Of a stretch of 64,000 bases of DNA, positions 46,845 through 56,020 are shown in pieces (positions within the stretch are counted from its first letter, which is position 1; each line of letters begins with the position of its first letter). A model generated the notes under the pieces. That model was given only the letters and a program-made list of their open reading frames with translations. It searched no databases and was not told the DNA's origin. The stretch comes from Echria macrotheca. Taxonomy: Eukaryota > Ascomycota > Sordariomycetes > Sordariales > Schizotheciaceae. A program made the position numbers and the translations under genes. The stretch is taken from assembly GCA_030411725.1 (NCBI GenBank), contig MU839832.1, positions 620,001 through 684,000 on the forward strand, given 5' to 3'.

Positions 46845-49631
46845 TTACGAGTTGTAGATATCCTCGTCCATCGAGTCCGGTGCGATCTCCTCAACCGCGT
46901 CTTCCTCATCATCCAACTCCATCTCCTCATCATCGCCTTCGCCATCCGGGTGGTTCGGAAGCACCGTCACCTTGTCGTTCACCACCTCGACACGTGCAAT
47001 CTCGCCGTCCCGGATGTTGCCGCGCAAGATCAGGATAGCCATACGGTTCAGCACCTCCTTCTCCAGCAGACGCTGCAGAGGTCTGGCACCGTAGGCCGGC
47101 GAGTAGCCTGCCGCACCCAGCTTGTCCTTTGCCTCCTCCGAAACCCTGATGGTAACATTGCGGTCGTTGTCGTTGAGCCGCTTCTGGATCTCGCTGATCC
47201 GCAGGTCGACAATCTTGCGAATCTCGCGCCGAGTGAGACGGTTGAAGATGACGATCGAGCTGATACGGTTTAGGAACTCGGGCAGGAAGTAGGCCCGAAG
47301 CGCGCCCATGACAAGCTCCCGCGTCGTCGGATCGATCTTTCCGTCCTTACCGGCCGGACGAGAGAGGAACTCGGCGCCGAGGTTGGATGTCATGACCACA
47401 ATGCAGTTCTTGGCGTCAACTTGGCGTCCCTGGCCATCCGTGATGCGGCCATCATCCATGAGCTGAAGCAGAACCGTCAGGACCTCCTTGGCCGCCTTTT
47501 CGACTTCATCAAACAGAAGAATCGAGAACGGTTTGCGACGGAGTGCCTCGGTAAGCTGTCCACCGGCATCGTGTCCGACGTAGCCGGGCGGCGCGCCGAT
47601 CATTCGGCTGAGCGAGTGACGCTCCTGGTATTCCGACATGTCGAACCGGATCATGGCCTTGGGATCGTCGAACAGGAACTCGGCAAGTGCCTTGGTGAGC
47701 AGCGTCTTACCGGTTCCCGATGGACCGCAGAAGAGGAAGCTCGGCGGCTGGTTGGGGTTGGCTAGGCCAGACCGCTGCAGTCTGATTGCATTCGAGACAG
47801 ACTGGACTGCCTCCTTCTGGCCGACCACAATCTTTGACAGGGCCTTTTCCATGTGGAGGAGCTTCTCCTTCTCCGATGTCTTGAGTCGAGTGACGGGAAT
47901 TCCGGTCCAGCGGGCAACGATCTCGTTGATCTGGTCGGGTCCGACGACATCCGTGATCATCGAACCACCCGTATCGGCACCAGTAGCGCTGAGCGCGGCG
48001 TCGGCAGCCGCCTTTTCCTTCTCAAGTCGCTTGATTATTTGCTCTTGCTCGGGAATGGCGTAGTACTGAAGGTCGGCAGCCCGGCTGTGGTCTCCCATTC
48101 TGCTGGCATCTTCAGCCTTGACGCGGAGGTTCTCCAACTTCAACTTGGCCTCCTGGATATCCTTTCCGCGCTGTCTCTCCCTCTCATACTTCTCCCGGAG
48201 GGGCCGGAGCTCCTCCTCCACGTTCTGGGCATCCTGCTTGGCCTGAGCCAACCGCGCCTTCGAGGCGTCGTCCTTTTCACGGCTGAGAGCGTGGATCTCG
48301 ATCTTGAGCTGGCGAAGTCTGCGCTCGAGAGAGTCAATAACCTCGGGCTGGGACTCGCGGGCTACGCGGACTGCAGCGGCAGCCTCGTCGATCAGATCGA
48401 CAGCTGAATCCGGAAGTCTCCGAGAAGTGAGATATCTCGCAGCCAGCGTAGCGGCGGCCACGATGGCGCTGTCGGCAATACTCACACCGTGGTGGACTTC
48501 GTACTTCTCTTTCAGACCACGAAGAATCGAGATGGTTTCTTGAACAGACGGCTCCTTAACAATCACCTGCTGGAAACGACGCTCGAAGGCTGCGTCCTTC
48601 TCGATGTACTTGCGGTACTCGGCCAAAGTGGTGGCGCCGATACAGTGAAGCTGGCCTCTGGCGAGCATGGGCTTGAGGAGATTGGCAGCGTCCATGCCGC
48701 CTTCGCCAGACGAACCGGCGCCCATGAGCAGATGGATCTCATCCACAAAAAGAACAATCATCTCTTTTGACTCTTGGATCTCCTTCAGCACTCCCTTCAT
48801 CCGCTCCTCGAACTCTCCTCTGTACTTGCTGCCGGCTACCAATGCGCCGACGTCCAGCGACAGCAGCTTGCAGGCAGCGAGGTTGTCGGGGACATCGGCG
48901 TTGACGATGCGCTGCGCCAGGCCTTCGACGACTGTTGTCTTTCCGACACCGGGCTCACCAATGAGCACCGGGTTGTTCTTGGTCCGACGTGAGAGAATCC
49001 GGATGACTCTGCGGATCTCCTCCTCACGGCCGATGACGGGATCGATTTTGCCTTCTCTCGCCATGGCCGTCATGTCGATTGTGAATTTGGCGAGGTTCTC
49101 ATTTTCTTGCTCGGTATCGGCCGTCTTGGAGTCGACCCGCTTGGTTCCTCGGATGGCTGTGACGGCCTCTTGGATGAGCTTCGGCTTGGGGATGTTTGCC
49201 TCCTTCAGGGCGATTTGGATCGAAGGGTCCTCGGCCAGCGCCTGTATGATGTGGTCGACGGCGATGTATGAGTCTTTCTGGACCTTCTGGAGCTCCATCG
49301 ACTTGCGGAGCACCGAGTTGAAGGAGGGCGCCATCGAGACACTCTCGGGCGGCGGGTCTTGGCTAGGGAGCCGGACGAGTGTCTTCTTGAGCGCGCGATC
49401 GAAGATCTGGGGGTCGCCATGGGCGCGCTCGATGACCTGTCGCAGCAGGGTGCTCGTCGTTCCGGGCGGTGCATTCTGCTGGTCTTTGCTCTGGTCGGGG
49501 AGGGGATCGAGGAGGGCGACGGCCAGATGGACTGGTAGTAGTTGTGTGTGGGCGTACTGTTCTGCGAGCGTCATGGCGTCTTCCAACGCCTTCTTGGCTC
49601 TGTCGGTAAACTCCATCTTGCTGGAAGCCAT
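46845..49631 (-). CDS. hsp98: Hsp98/Hsp104 (ClpB) disaggregase
   Basis: Cytosolic hexameric AAA+ chaperone that pulls polypeptides out of aggregates with Hsp70. It is 928 residues in one open frame, the family length. Clp N-domain about 1-160. NBD1 has Walker A GEPGVGKT at 225-232, Walker B FVDEIH near 295-300 and pore loop KYRGEFEER near 269. The coiled-coil middle domain spans about 415-540. NBD2 has Walker A GPSGTGKT at 636-643, Walker B LLFDEVE near 705-711 and pore motif GYVGHDAGG near 683. The arginine finger regions FERRF and FLNRI are present. The C-terminus is highly acidic. Lack of a presequence excludes mitochondrial Hsp78. The stop codon overlaps a consensus 5' splice site, so a spliced C-terminus ending SMLQDS is possible. 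Divergent from the gene at 50269. Confidence 0.96.
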   Translation of the reverse strand: MASSKMEFTDRAKKALEDAMTLAEQYAHTQLLPVHLAVALLDPLPDQSKDQQNAPPGTTSTLLRQVIERAHGDPQIFDRALKKTLVRLPSQDPPPESVSMAPSFNSVLRKSMELQKVQKDSYIAVDHIIQALAEDPSIQIALKEANIPKPKLIQEAVTAIRGTKRVDSKTADTEQENENLAKFTIDMTAMAREGKIDPVIGREEEIRRVIRILSRRTKNNPVLIGEPGVGKTTVVEGLAQRIVNADVPDNLAACKLLSLDVGALVAGSKYRGEFEERMKGVLKEIQESKEMIVLFVDEIHLLMGAGSSGEGGMDAANLLKPMLARGQLHCIGATTLAEYRKYIEKDAAFERRFQQVIVKEPSVQETISILRGLKEKYEVHHGVSIADSAIVAAATLAARYLTSRRLPDSAVDLIDEAAAAVRVARESQPEVIDSLERRLRQLKIEIHALSREKDDASKARLAQAKQDAQNVEEELRPLREKYERERQRGKDIQEAKLKLENLRVKAEDASRMGDHSRAADLQYYAIPEQEQIIKRLEKEKAAADAALSATGADTGGSMITDVVGPDQINEIVARWTGIPVTRLKTSEKEKLLHMEKALSKIVVGQKEAVQSVSNAIRLQRSGLANPNQPPSFLFCGPSGTGKTLLTKALAEFLFDDPKAMIRFDMSEYQERHSLSRMIGAPPGYVGHDAGGQLTEALRRKPFSILLFDEVEKAAKEVLTVLLQLMDDGRITDGQGRQVDAKNCIVVMTSNLGAEFLSRPAGKDGKIDPTTRELVMGALRAYFLPEFLNRISSIVIFNRLTRREIRKIVDLRISEIQKRLNDNDRNVTIRVSEEAKDKLGAAGYSPAYGARPLQRLLEKEVLNRMAILILRGNIRDGEIARVEVVNDKVTVLPNHPDGEGDDEEMELDDEEDAVEEIAPDSMDEDIYNS

Positions 49632-50268
49632 GTTGACTTCTTAGTTTGCGATTCACACCTTTGTTGTTTGTTGTTTTGTTTCCGAAAGAGGGTGGTGTGG
49701 CGGCAGGTTGGACGGTCTTTTATTTGCTTGCAACTCGCGGTAACGAGCCTTCTTGTCGCTGCCAGAAGCTGCCTCGCGCCTCCGCGACCCCTCTGGAAGT
49801 CACTCGAACTTACCCTGTCATGGCGGGGCAAGTGGGGCACCAATTGTCAAACGGTGTGTGGGGCCTTGTCCAGCCAATCAAGTTCCGTGGAAGCTGCAAG
49901 CCTGACGGCTCTCAGTCATGCCCAAATTACGTCACAGCTCCTTCTCACGCCAGCTTTGGAGGGGCCTTTTGGAGCAGTCGAAAGCCAAGCTCGAGAGACA
50001 GCTCTGAGTCGCCTGACTATCAGGTAACTTCTAGGCATGTGCTGCTCAAAACATTATGCCTCAGGGGAAATGGGCAGCTTCACCACGGCAAGCACGGAAA
50101 GGTACGAGGTCTGGACTTGAGAAGCAGCCGTTCATGCCAATTGCCGTGACAAGTTGGGAAGCTGTCGTTGCGTGATCTAATCATGACGTTTTCAAATCGG
50201 CTTCGGCTGCCAGTTTGAGGCCAATGGCCTGATCCCTTGGAGTCGAGAGTCTGGCAGGTTTATTCAGA
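49632..50268. promoter_or_regulatory. Divergent Hsp98 promoter with stress-element matches
   Basis: This 637-bp region holds STRE-type pentamers (CCCCT at 49788-49792, AGGGG at 49960-49964 and 50063-50067). It also has a gapped heat-shock pattern, GAA at 49796 and GAA at 49806 (10-bp phase). No perfect three-unit heat-shock element was seen. All are short motifs, so chance matches are possible. Confidence 0.4.
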
Positions 50269-51472
50269 GTGACGGCAATATTTCGTCGGCGCGGACCCAT
50301 GCTTCTCAGACGCATACCGCAGTTTCTACGCAAATCAATGGCTTCAGCAAAAGATATCCAGCGCTTCAAGGAGGCGACTCGGCTGGTTTACGGACCGCTG
50401 GAGAATATCACGGAAGAGAGCGCCACGACGTGGACGCCTCCCGATAATCCCGGGGCGGGCGGCCACAGGGGACGATATCTGTGGACCGACGCGTTCGGCG
50501 TGGTCAACTTCATCACGCTAGCGAAGGAGACTTCGTCGCCGGTGTACTTGACACTAGCAGAGCGTCTCGTTAGCACGGTCCACGATGTGCTAGGGAGGAC
50601 GCGGGACGGCACCGCCCGTCTCCCGTTGGCGACAGACGCGGAACCTCTAAAAGGGGGTCTTCGTATCGGGAAGATGGAGGCGCATGGGAGTGACTGCGAC
50701 GGACAGGTAAACCATACGGAGAACTGCTGATGAGATAGATACAACGCTGATACCTAAGGAACAGTACCACCACTACCTCACCCTCTGGATGTTTGCCCTC
50801 AACCGCCTGGCCATAGCGACGGGCGAAATCGAGTACAACCAGCAGGCGATACAGCTGGCCAAGGCGATACATCACCACTTTGTCCGGCGCAAGCCAGGCG
50901 GCGGCGCGCTGGGCATGGTCTGGAAGGTCAGCACCGACTTGGAGACGGTCCTCGTGCCGTCCGAGGGCCACCTCGACGCCGCCACCGGTTTCGTTGTCTG
51001 CCGGCTGCTGCAGCGGACGGCAGAGCAACTCGGTGGGGACCCGCGTGTGCTTGAGGAAGAGATAGGCGACTACCGCCGGCTCGCGATGCGCGAGGGGAAA
51101 CTCAAGGCGAGCTTTGATCCGCTCGACCTCGGCATGGGGCTCTGGATGGCTCACTTCTTCCGGGACGAGACGTGGGCGGCGACGCTGGGCGGGCAGAGCC
51201 TCGAGACGGCGCTGGTGGTGTTGGATGGGGGACGCGGTGTCATGGCGCAGAGCGCGGCGCGGCGGCTGGCTTTTCGGGAGTTTGGCATGTGTCTGGGGCT
51301 CAAGTGTTGGGGGGTCGATGGGGAGTTGAGAAGTCGTCTTCAGGCGGTTATTGACTTTTGGCAGGAGTTTGTCGAGGATGCGACGGATGAGGATCTGAGG
51401 CCGATTACCGTCGTTATGTATGCCGCCGCGCTTGTTCCGGGGGCGTTTGTGGATGGTTTCTTGGGTGAGTAG
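50269..51472 (+). CDS. Six-hairpin glycosidase-like protein, unknown function
   Basis: Predicted 381-residue all-helical protein. Exons 50269-50706 and 50765-51472 with a 58-nt intron (GTAAAC..GGAACAG). Blocks such as LWTDAFGVVNFITLAKET, LRIGKMEAHGSDCDGQ joined to YHHYLTLWMFALNRLAIATGE, AIHHHFVRR and VPSEGHLDAATGFVV suggest an alpha/alpha toroid like the six-hairpin or epimerase-type fold. No secretion signal is present. If translation starts at 50269, the first 25 residues (MTAIFRRRGPMLLRRIPQFL) look like a mitochondrial presequence; starts at 50299 or 50338 would remove it. Substrate and reaction are unknown. It shares a promoter region with Hsp98. Confidence 0.75.
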
Positions 51473-52028
51473 CGGCTTGTCTGGCAGTTTGGTTGCCAGA
51501 CGACTCGGAGTTACCGGTAAGGATGGGCTTTTTGATGGGAATACGTCTGGATCTCCGGCAAAACGGTGTGGATCTATGAGTAGGTTGACGGATGGTTGTC
51601 TTCTGGAGACCTCGTCTTCTGAACTGTAAGAATTTTCTTGGGGCGTGGGCAGCCTCCAGAGATGAGCTAAGTTGTAAAGCGCTCGGAAGGGGCAAAGGTC
51701 TAGTTGCTGGACATGGACCAGTTATTACCCGGGGAGACAAACGGGAGATCAGAAAAAAAACGAAATCCAAGTGAGAATACGCTACAGTCAAATACTGTCT
51801 TAAATTGTATGTTTGGCCTCTACCCCTGAATAAAGGCATCCGCCCTTTTGGGCCTTAATCCCGCCAAGAAATGTGGTGTTAATTGGAGTAAATCCCCTAA
51901 ATGTTACTCCACAGCTCACGGTGAACTGCGCCGTAAATAACTAAATATTCCAGCAGAGACCTCAGAACCACTCAGTCAAAAAACCACTGGGAAACGTTCT
52001 CAGCCGTTTCCAACCACACAGCAACAAC
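51473..52028. other. Intergenic, no gene seen
   Basis: A 556-bp spacer between two rightward genes with no coding or RNA signal. Confidence 0.5.
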
Positions 52029-53276
52029 ATGCACCCCTCATTACGGCGTTCTCTCACAAAACAAAATGTTGTCTCATCCAAAATCCCCCGCCAAGCCCAC
52101 CATCTCATTGACATCAACAACAACCCACCACATTTTTTCCACCACTCCCGCCGAAAAATGAACTCTTCCACTTCTTCTCAGCTCAGATCCATCCCAGCCA
52201 TCTTCGCCCGCGGCGGCACCTCCAAAGGCCTCCTCATCCAGCGCCACCACCTCCCCTTATCGCCCTCAAAATGGCAACCCATCCTCGCCGCGGCCATGGG
52301 CTCCCCAGATCTTTACGGGAGACAACTCGACGGCATGGGCTCGGGGATCTCGTCCACGTCCAAGATTTGTGTTTTATCAGAATCAACCCGTCCCGAGGTC
52401 GCCGACGTCGATTTTACTTTTGTGCAGGTTGGTGTGAACGACGGGAAACTCGATATGGCGGGGAACTGTGGGAATATGTTGGCTGCTGTTGGGCCGGTTG
52501 CTTTTGATGAGGGGATTTTGAGTGAACCGGTTGTTGTCGAGGACGATGGGAGACGAGAGACGACGGTGAGGATTTTTAATACCAACACCGGCAAGGTGAT
52601 CCATTCGCGCTTCGAGGTGGCCGGGGATCCGCCGAAGTATTGTCCTGTGGGCGAGTATGAGATGGATGGCGTGCCCGGGCGGGGATCGAAGATTGTGCTG
52701 AGCTTTGTTGAGCCCGCTGGGGCGAAGACGGGGCGGGCGTTGCCGACGGGGAGGGGGGTGGATGTTTTGACACTACCGGACGGTGGAAAAATCGAGGCGT
52801 CGCTGGTTGATGTGTCGAATCCGGGTGTGTTTGTGCGGGTTTCTGACCTTGGTTTGGATGGGACACTAGATCCGGGCAGGGTGGAGGGCGACTCGGGGCT
52901 CAAAGCGCATCTCGAAAACATCAGACGGGCTGGCGCGGCCAAGATGGGTCTCGATCCCGATGTGGAGAGCGTGCCCAAGATTGTTCTGGTCTTTTCACCT
53001 GGAGGGGAGGAGGATATCAGATGCCTGGCGCTGTCCATGGGGCAGGCGCACAAGGCTGTGCCGTTGACCCTGGCGCTCTGTCTAGGCGCGGCGACGAGGA
53101 TTCCGGGGACTGTACCCTACGAACTTGCCAGGAGGAGTGATGACAAGGATGTGGTCACCATCGGTCATCCCAGTGGTAGGATACAAGTTGGGACTACTGT
53201 GAGGGACGGCGAGATTGTTTCTGCCGAGCTACATCGGACGGCGCGCGTGCTGATGAAAGGTGAAGTTTTTTACTAG
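52029..53276 (+). CDS. PrpF-family isomerase (DUF453)
   Basis: Cofactor-free isomerase of the PrpF family, which in bacteria converts 2-methylaconitate isomers in the methylcitrate pathway. No intron. From the first ATG it is 415 residues; from the ATG at 52158 it is 372. The core has PAIFARGGTSKGLL, GSPDLYGRQLDGMGSGISST, AGNCGNMLAAVGP (conserved Cys), EYEMDGVPGRGSKIVL, LPTGRGVDV, VSNPGVFVR and HRTARVLMKGEV. The extra 43 residues of the longer form (MHPSLRRSLTKQNVVSS..) are basic and could be a mitochondrial presequence, matching the location of the fungal methylcitrate cycle. The substrate in fungi is not established. Confidence 0.87.
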   Translation: MHPSLRRSLTKQNVVSSKIPRQAHHLIDINNNPPHFFHHSRRKMNSSTSSQLRSIPAIFARGGTSKGLLIQRHHLPLSPSKWQPILAAAMGSPDLYGRQLDGMGSGISSTSKICVLSESTRPEVADVDFTFVQVGVNDGKLDMAGNCGNMLAAVGPVAFDEGILSEPVVVEDDGRRETTVRIFNTNTGKVIHSRFEVAGDPPKYCPVGEYEMDGVPGRGSKIVLSFVEPAGAKTGRALPTGRGVDVLTLPDGGKIEASLVDVSNPGVFVRVSDLGLDGTLDPGRVEGDSGLKAHLENIRRAGAAKMGLDPDVESVPKIVLVFSPGGEEDIRCLALSMGQAHKAVPLTLALCLGAATRIPGTVPYELARRSDDKDVVTIGHPSGRIQVGTTVRDGEIVSAELHRTARVLMKGEVFY

Positions 53277-53506
53277 CAGTAGCTGGTTGAACGATATTGG
53301 ACGCATCCTATCTGCAGTTGTGTGTTGAACGATATTGAGGCATCCTCTCTGCGGCTGTATACGTGTAAGACTCTATATATAGACCTCTAGACTGGAAATC
53401 AGGGGTAAGACATGAAAGAAATGTCCTATGCGAGCCACTAGCCCTATATGCGGTATAATTCCCATAACCCAGCCCAGATAGTACAGTAAATAATACATGC
53501 TGTCCC

Positions 53507-55086
53507 CTACTGTCTCTTCTTCTCCTTCTCCTTCTCTGTCGTGGCTGCCCCATACCCCGTAGCCAAATACACCGCCAACAGCTTCCACACAACCCAACCA
53601 AACCCAAGGAGCACAGCCGCCGCCGTCCCGACATTAACCCACCCCGCCTTATCCAGATCCAACACCGGCACCGTGATTCGACTCACAACCCTCTCCCCCT
53701 CAACCGGCCGAGGCTCAAGATGCCAAAACACGGTCCTTGGCCCGAACAGCCCATCATAGCCCAGATTAACCCTCTCAAACGGATTATTCGGAAACTTGGT
53801 CCCCTCCTCGGCCGCGCACGCCCAAAACACAGCCGGATACGGAACCTCCAGCGTCTTGTACCCGCCGTGCGCCGGAGCGTGGTACCTGAGATGCATCGGG
53901 ATCTCAGCCGTCCACTCCCTCTCCTTCTCCCCAGCCTCATACGGCGGCGACGTCAGCTCCACCAGCACCGCCGACCCCCACAGCTTCATAACATACTCCG
54001 GCGCCTCCAGATCAACCGGCTGCGAGACATACCTCAGCGCGGTGAGATTCTTCGACGCCAGAAACAGCCCATCCGCGAGCTGGTACTTGTCGACAAAAAC
54101 CCCCCTCGGCAGCGTGAGATACGCATGCGGCGCGCAGTAGGCCTCATCCTCCCCAACCGGCGGCCGATTCGAGCCGACCGTCACTCTCAAACTCGGATGC
54201 AGCCCGGTAGGCGTCACAAAGCCGGCCTGGAATTTAATCCCCGCATCCCGATGCCGCGACGGGAACGAGAACATGGTAACCGACGGCTTCCCATCCTGGC
54301 CGAGCACCGTGAGCAGTCCCGAGATGCCCAGCTCGTGCGCCTCCATCGTCGGCGTCTTCTCGTCCGACAAGACCCCCACCTCGGTCCGCACGCCCTCGCG
54401 CCAGGCAACCGCCTCGACTCTTTTTTCGCCGTACGCCCAGAACGCAGTGACCTTGAGCGCGTGCGAGATCGCATCCCACGAGACGTCCAACGCGCTCGCA
54501 TCCTTCAGGTCGTCCACCCTCGCCAGACACGACGGCTCCTCACCACAAACCTTTTTCCCCTTGACATACCCCACAAAAGAATCCAGCCCCTCCAGCGGCT
54601 GGAAATACTGCATAGCAGCGGCATGCGAGAACCGGTCCGCCGGCAGCGAGGTGAACGACTCCCCCGGCGTCGAGCACGCGATACTCCCGAACACAGTCTG
54701 CAGCGCGGTACATAGCCTTGTCCTGTCCATCCCGTCAGTCCCTCTCATCAGATATATTTTCAGAGAATATAAAAAACTTACGAATGAACACCATCCCCCC
54801 CAACCCCACCAGAAGGCGTATAAAACAAGTGAAACCCAGCCGGCAGCCGCGCCAACAGCGGACTGACAGTCTCGTACGCGACCGGACTCACCCAGCGCAC
54901 GTGCAGCTCGTGGATCTCTTTGAGCAGGGACCGAAGCTCGGCCGGGAGCTCGTCTTCCCCAAGAGTGAGTCTGTCCTCGCGCACGGCGCGGATGGACGGG
55001 CCCGAGAGGGAGGCGGGGGATATGCTTAGGGACGAGGCCTCGAGGGTGTCGCCTTGCTTTTGGATGTATGTGATTCGTTCGCGCAT
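53507..55086 (-). CDS. pbn1: PBN1 (PIG-X family), GPI mannosyltransferase I subunit
   Basis: ER membrane protein that stabilises the first GPI mannosyltransferase (Gpi14/PIG-M). It is 506 residues, exons 54782-55086 and 53507-54722 with a 59-nt intron. The N-terminal exon gives MRERITYIQKQGDTLEASS and HELHVRWVSPVAYE, and the splice joins GDGVHS to TRLCTALQTVFG. The PIG-X domain has AYLTLPRGVFVDKYQL, LPRG being characteristic, and ELTSPPYEAGEKEREW..MHLRYHAP. One transmembrane helix is near the C-terminus (VGTAAAVLLGFGWVVWKLLA), followed by a Lys-rich tail ending KEKEKKRQ, suited to ER retention. Convergent with prpF; stops are 230 bp apart. Confidence 0.9.
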
Positions 55087-55757
55087 TTTTTTTTGGAGTG
55101 TGTGTTTTGTCTTGTCTCGTGTTTTGTGTCCCGAGCGGATGAGATGTGTGTGTGTGTTTTTTGAGGGGGGGAAGTTTGTGATGAGGTGAGGCATGGCTGC
55201 TGGCTGGCGGTGATGCGCTGGCTTGAGCTTGAGCTTGTGGTGGTTGGATAGGGTTAGGGTTGGCTACACAGCGAGACATGCACTTTGCCCTGTCTTGTAC
55301 CTTACCTAGCGATGGTTGTGGGAATTTGGGTTCTCTGCAGGGAATCAAGTGTGTGTGTAATTGAGGTAAGGACTGGCCTAGCCAGAGCTGGGCCAGGTCA
55401 TCTATCTATCTATCTATCCTGTTGCCTTTGTTCTGAATAGCTTCATCTGTTTGACTCAGTTGCCCAAGTAAACCAAGTCTGAGATGTCTTGCACAGACCA
55501 GCAGCACTGGCGACAGCTACCCGTCAGGGTGTCTGAGTCGCCACAATGGTAATTGTTTTCTATGAAAGAGCTTCAAATCGGATGAAAATATTCTATTTGA
55601 ATATTTTCGTTGCTCTGTTTCTAGAGAAGGTGTTGACTCCGGCGTAAAAGGTTTGCTGTACGGAGTACCCTCAGAAACGCTAGGTAACCACAAAAATACT
55701 GTGAAGAGCAAAAAAAAATAGAATCAACACCAAACCATGGGTGACGGACACATATCT
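55087..55757. other. Intergenic, PBN1 promoter and leader
   Basis: It contains short GT and CTAT microsatellites (about 55146-55158 and 55401-55417) and no supported gene. Confidence 0.5.
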
Positions 55758-55839
55758 CGACGTGGGCCTGATTCGAACAGACGCTCCCGAAGGAACAAGA
55801 TTTCTAGTCTTGCGCATTAGACCACTCTGCCACCACGCC
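55758..55839 (-). tRNA. tRNA-Ser(AGA)
   Basis: An 82-nt cloverleaf. Acceptor GGCGTGG pairs with CCACGTC (with one G-T pair), discriminator G. The anticodon stem CAAGA/TCTTG encloses CTAGAAA with anticodon AGA. The long variable arm (TTCCTTCGGGAGC) is a class II serine feature. The T-loop is TTCGAAT. No intron. Confidence 0.95.
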
Positions 55840-56020
55840 TCCATACAAAGTGGATGTTGTCTTCTCGCTTATCATCTCAAGCCCACGACTCACTCAGCTT
55901 CTCCGACCAAAAAAATGTCTTCATGTGTTTCATTCATGTATGTACATACGGGATGCGATGCAAAATAAATATGGACAAGAGAAAGAATCGAACCCACCTC
56001 CCCCTCCTCCCTAGCTAAAA

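Noticed and set aside
48667..49644. 325-codon frame antisense to Hsp98
   Set aside because: Mirror of Hsp98 coding sequence with no independent support.
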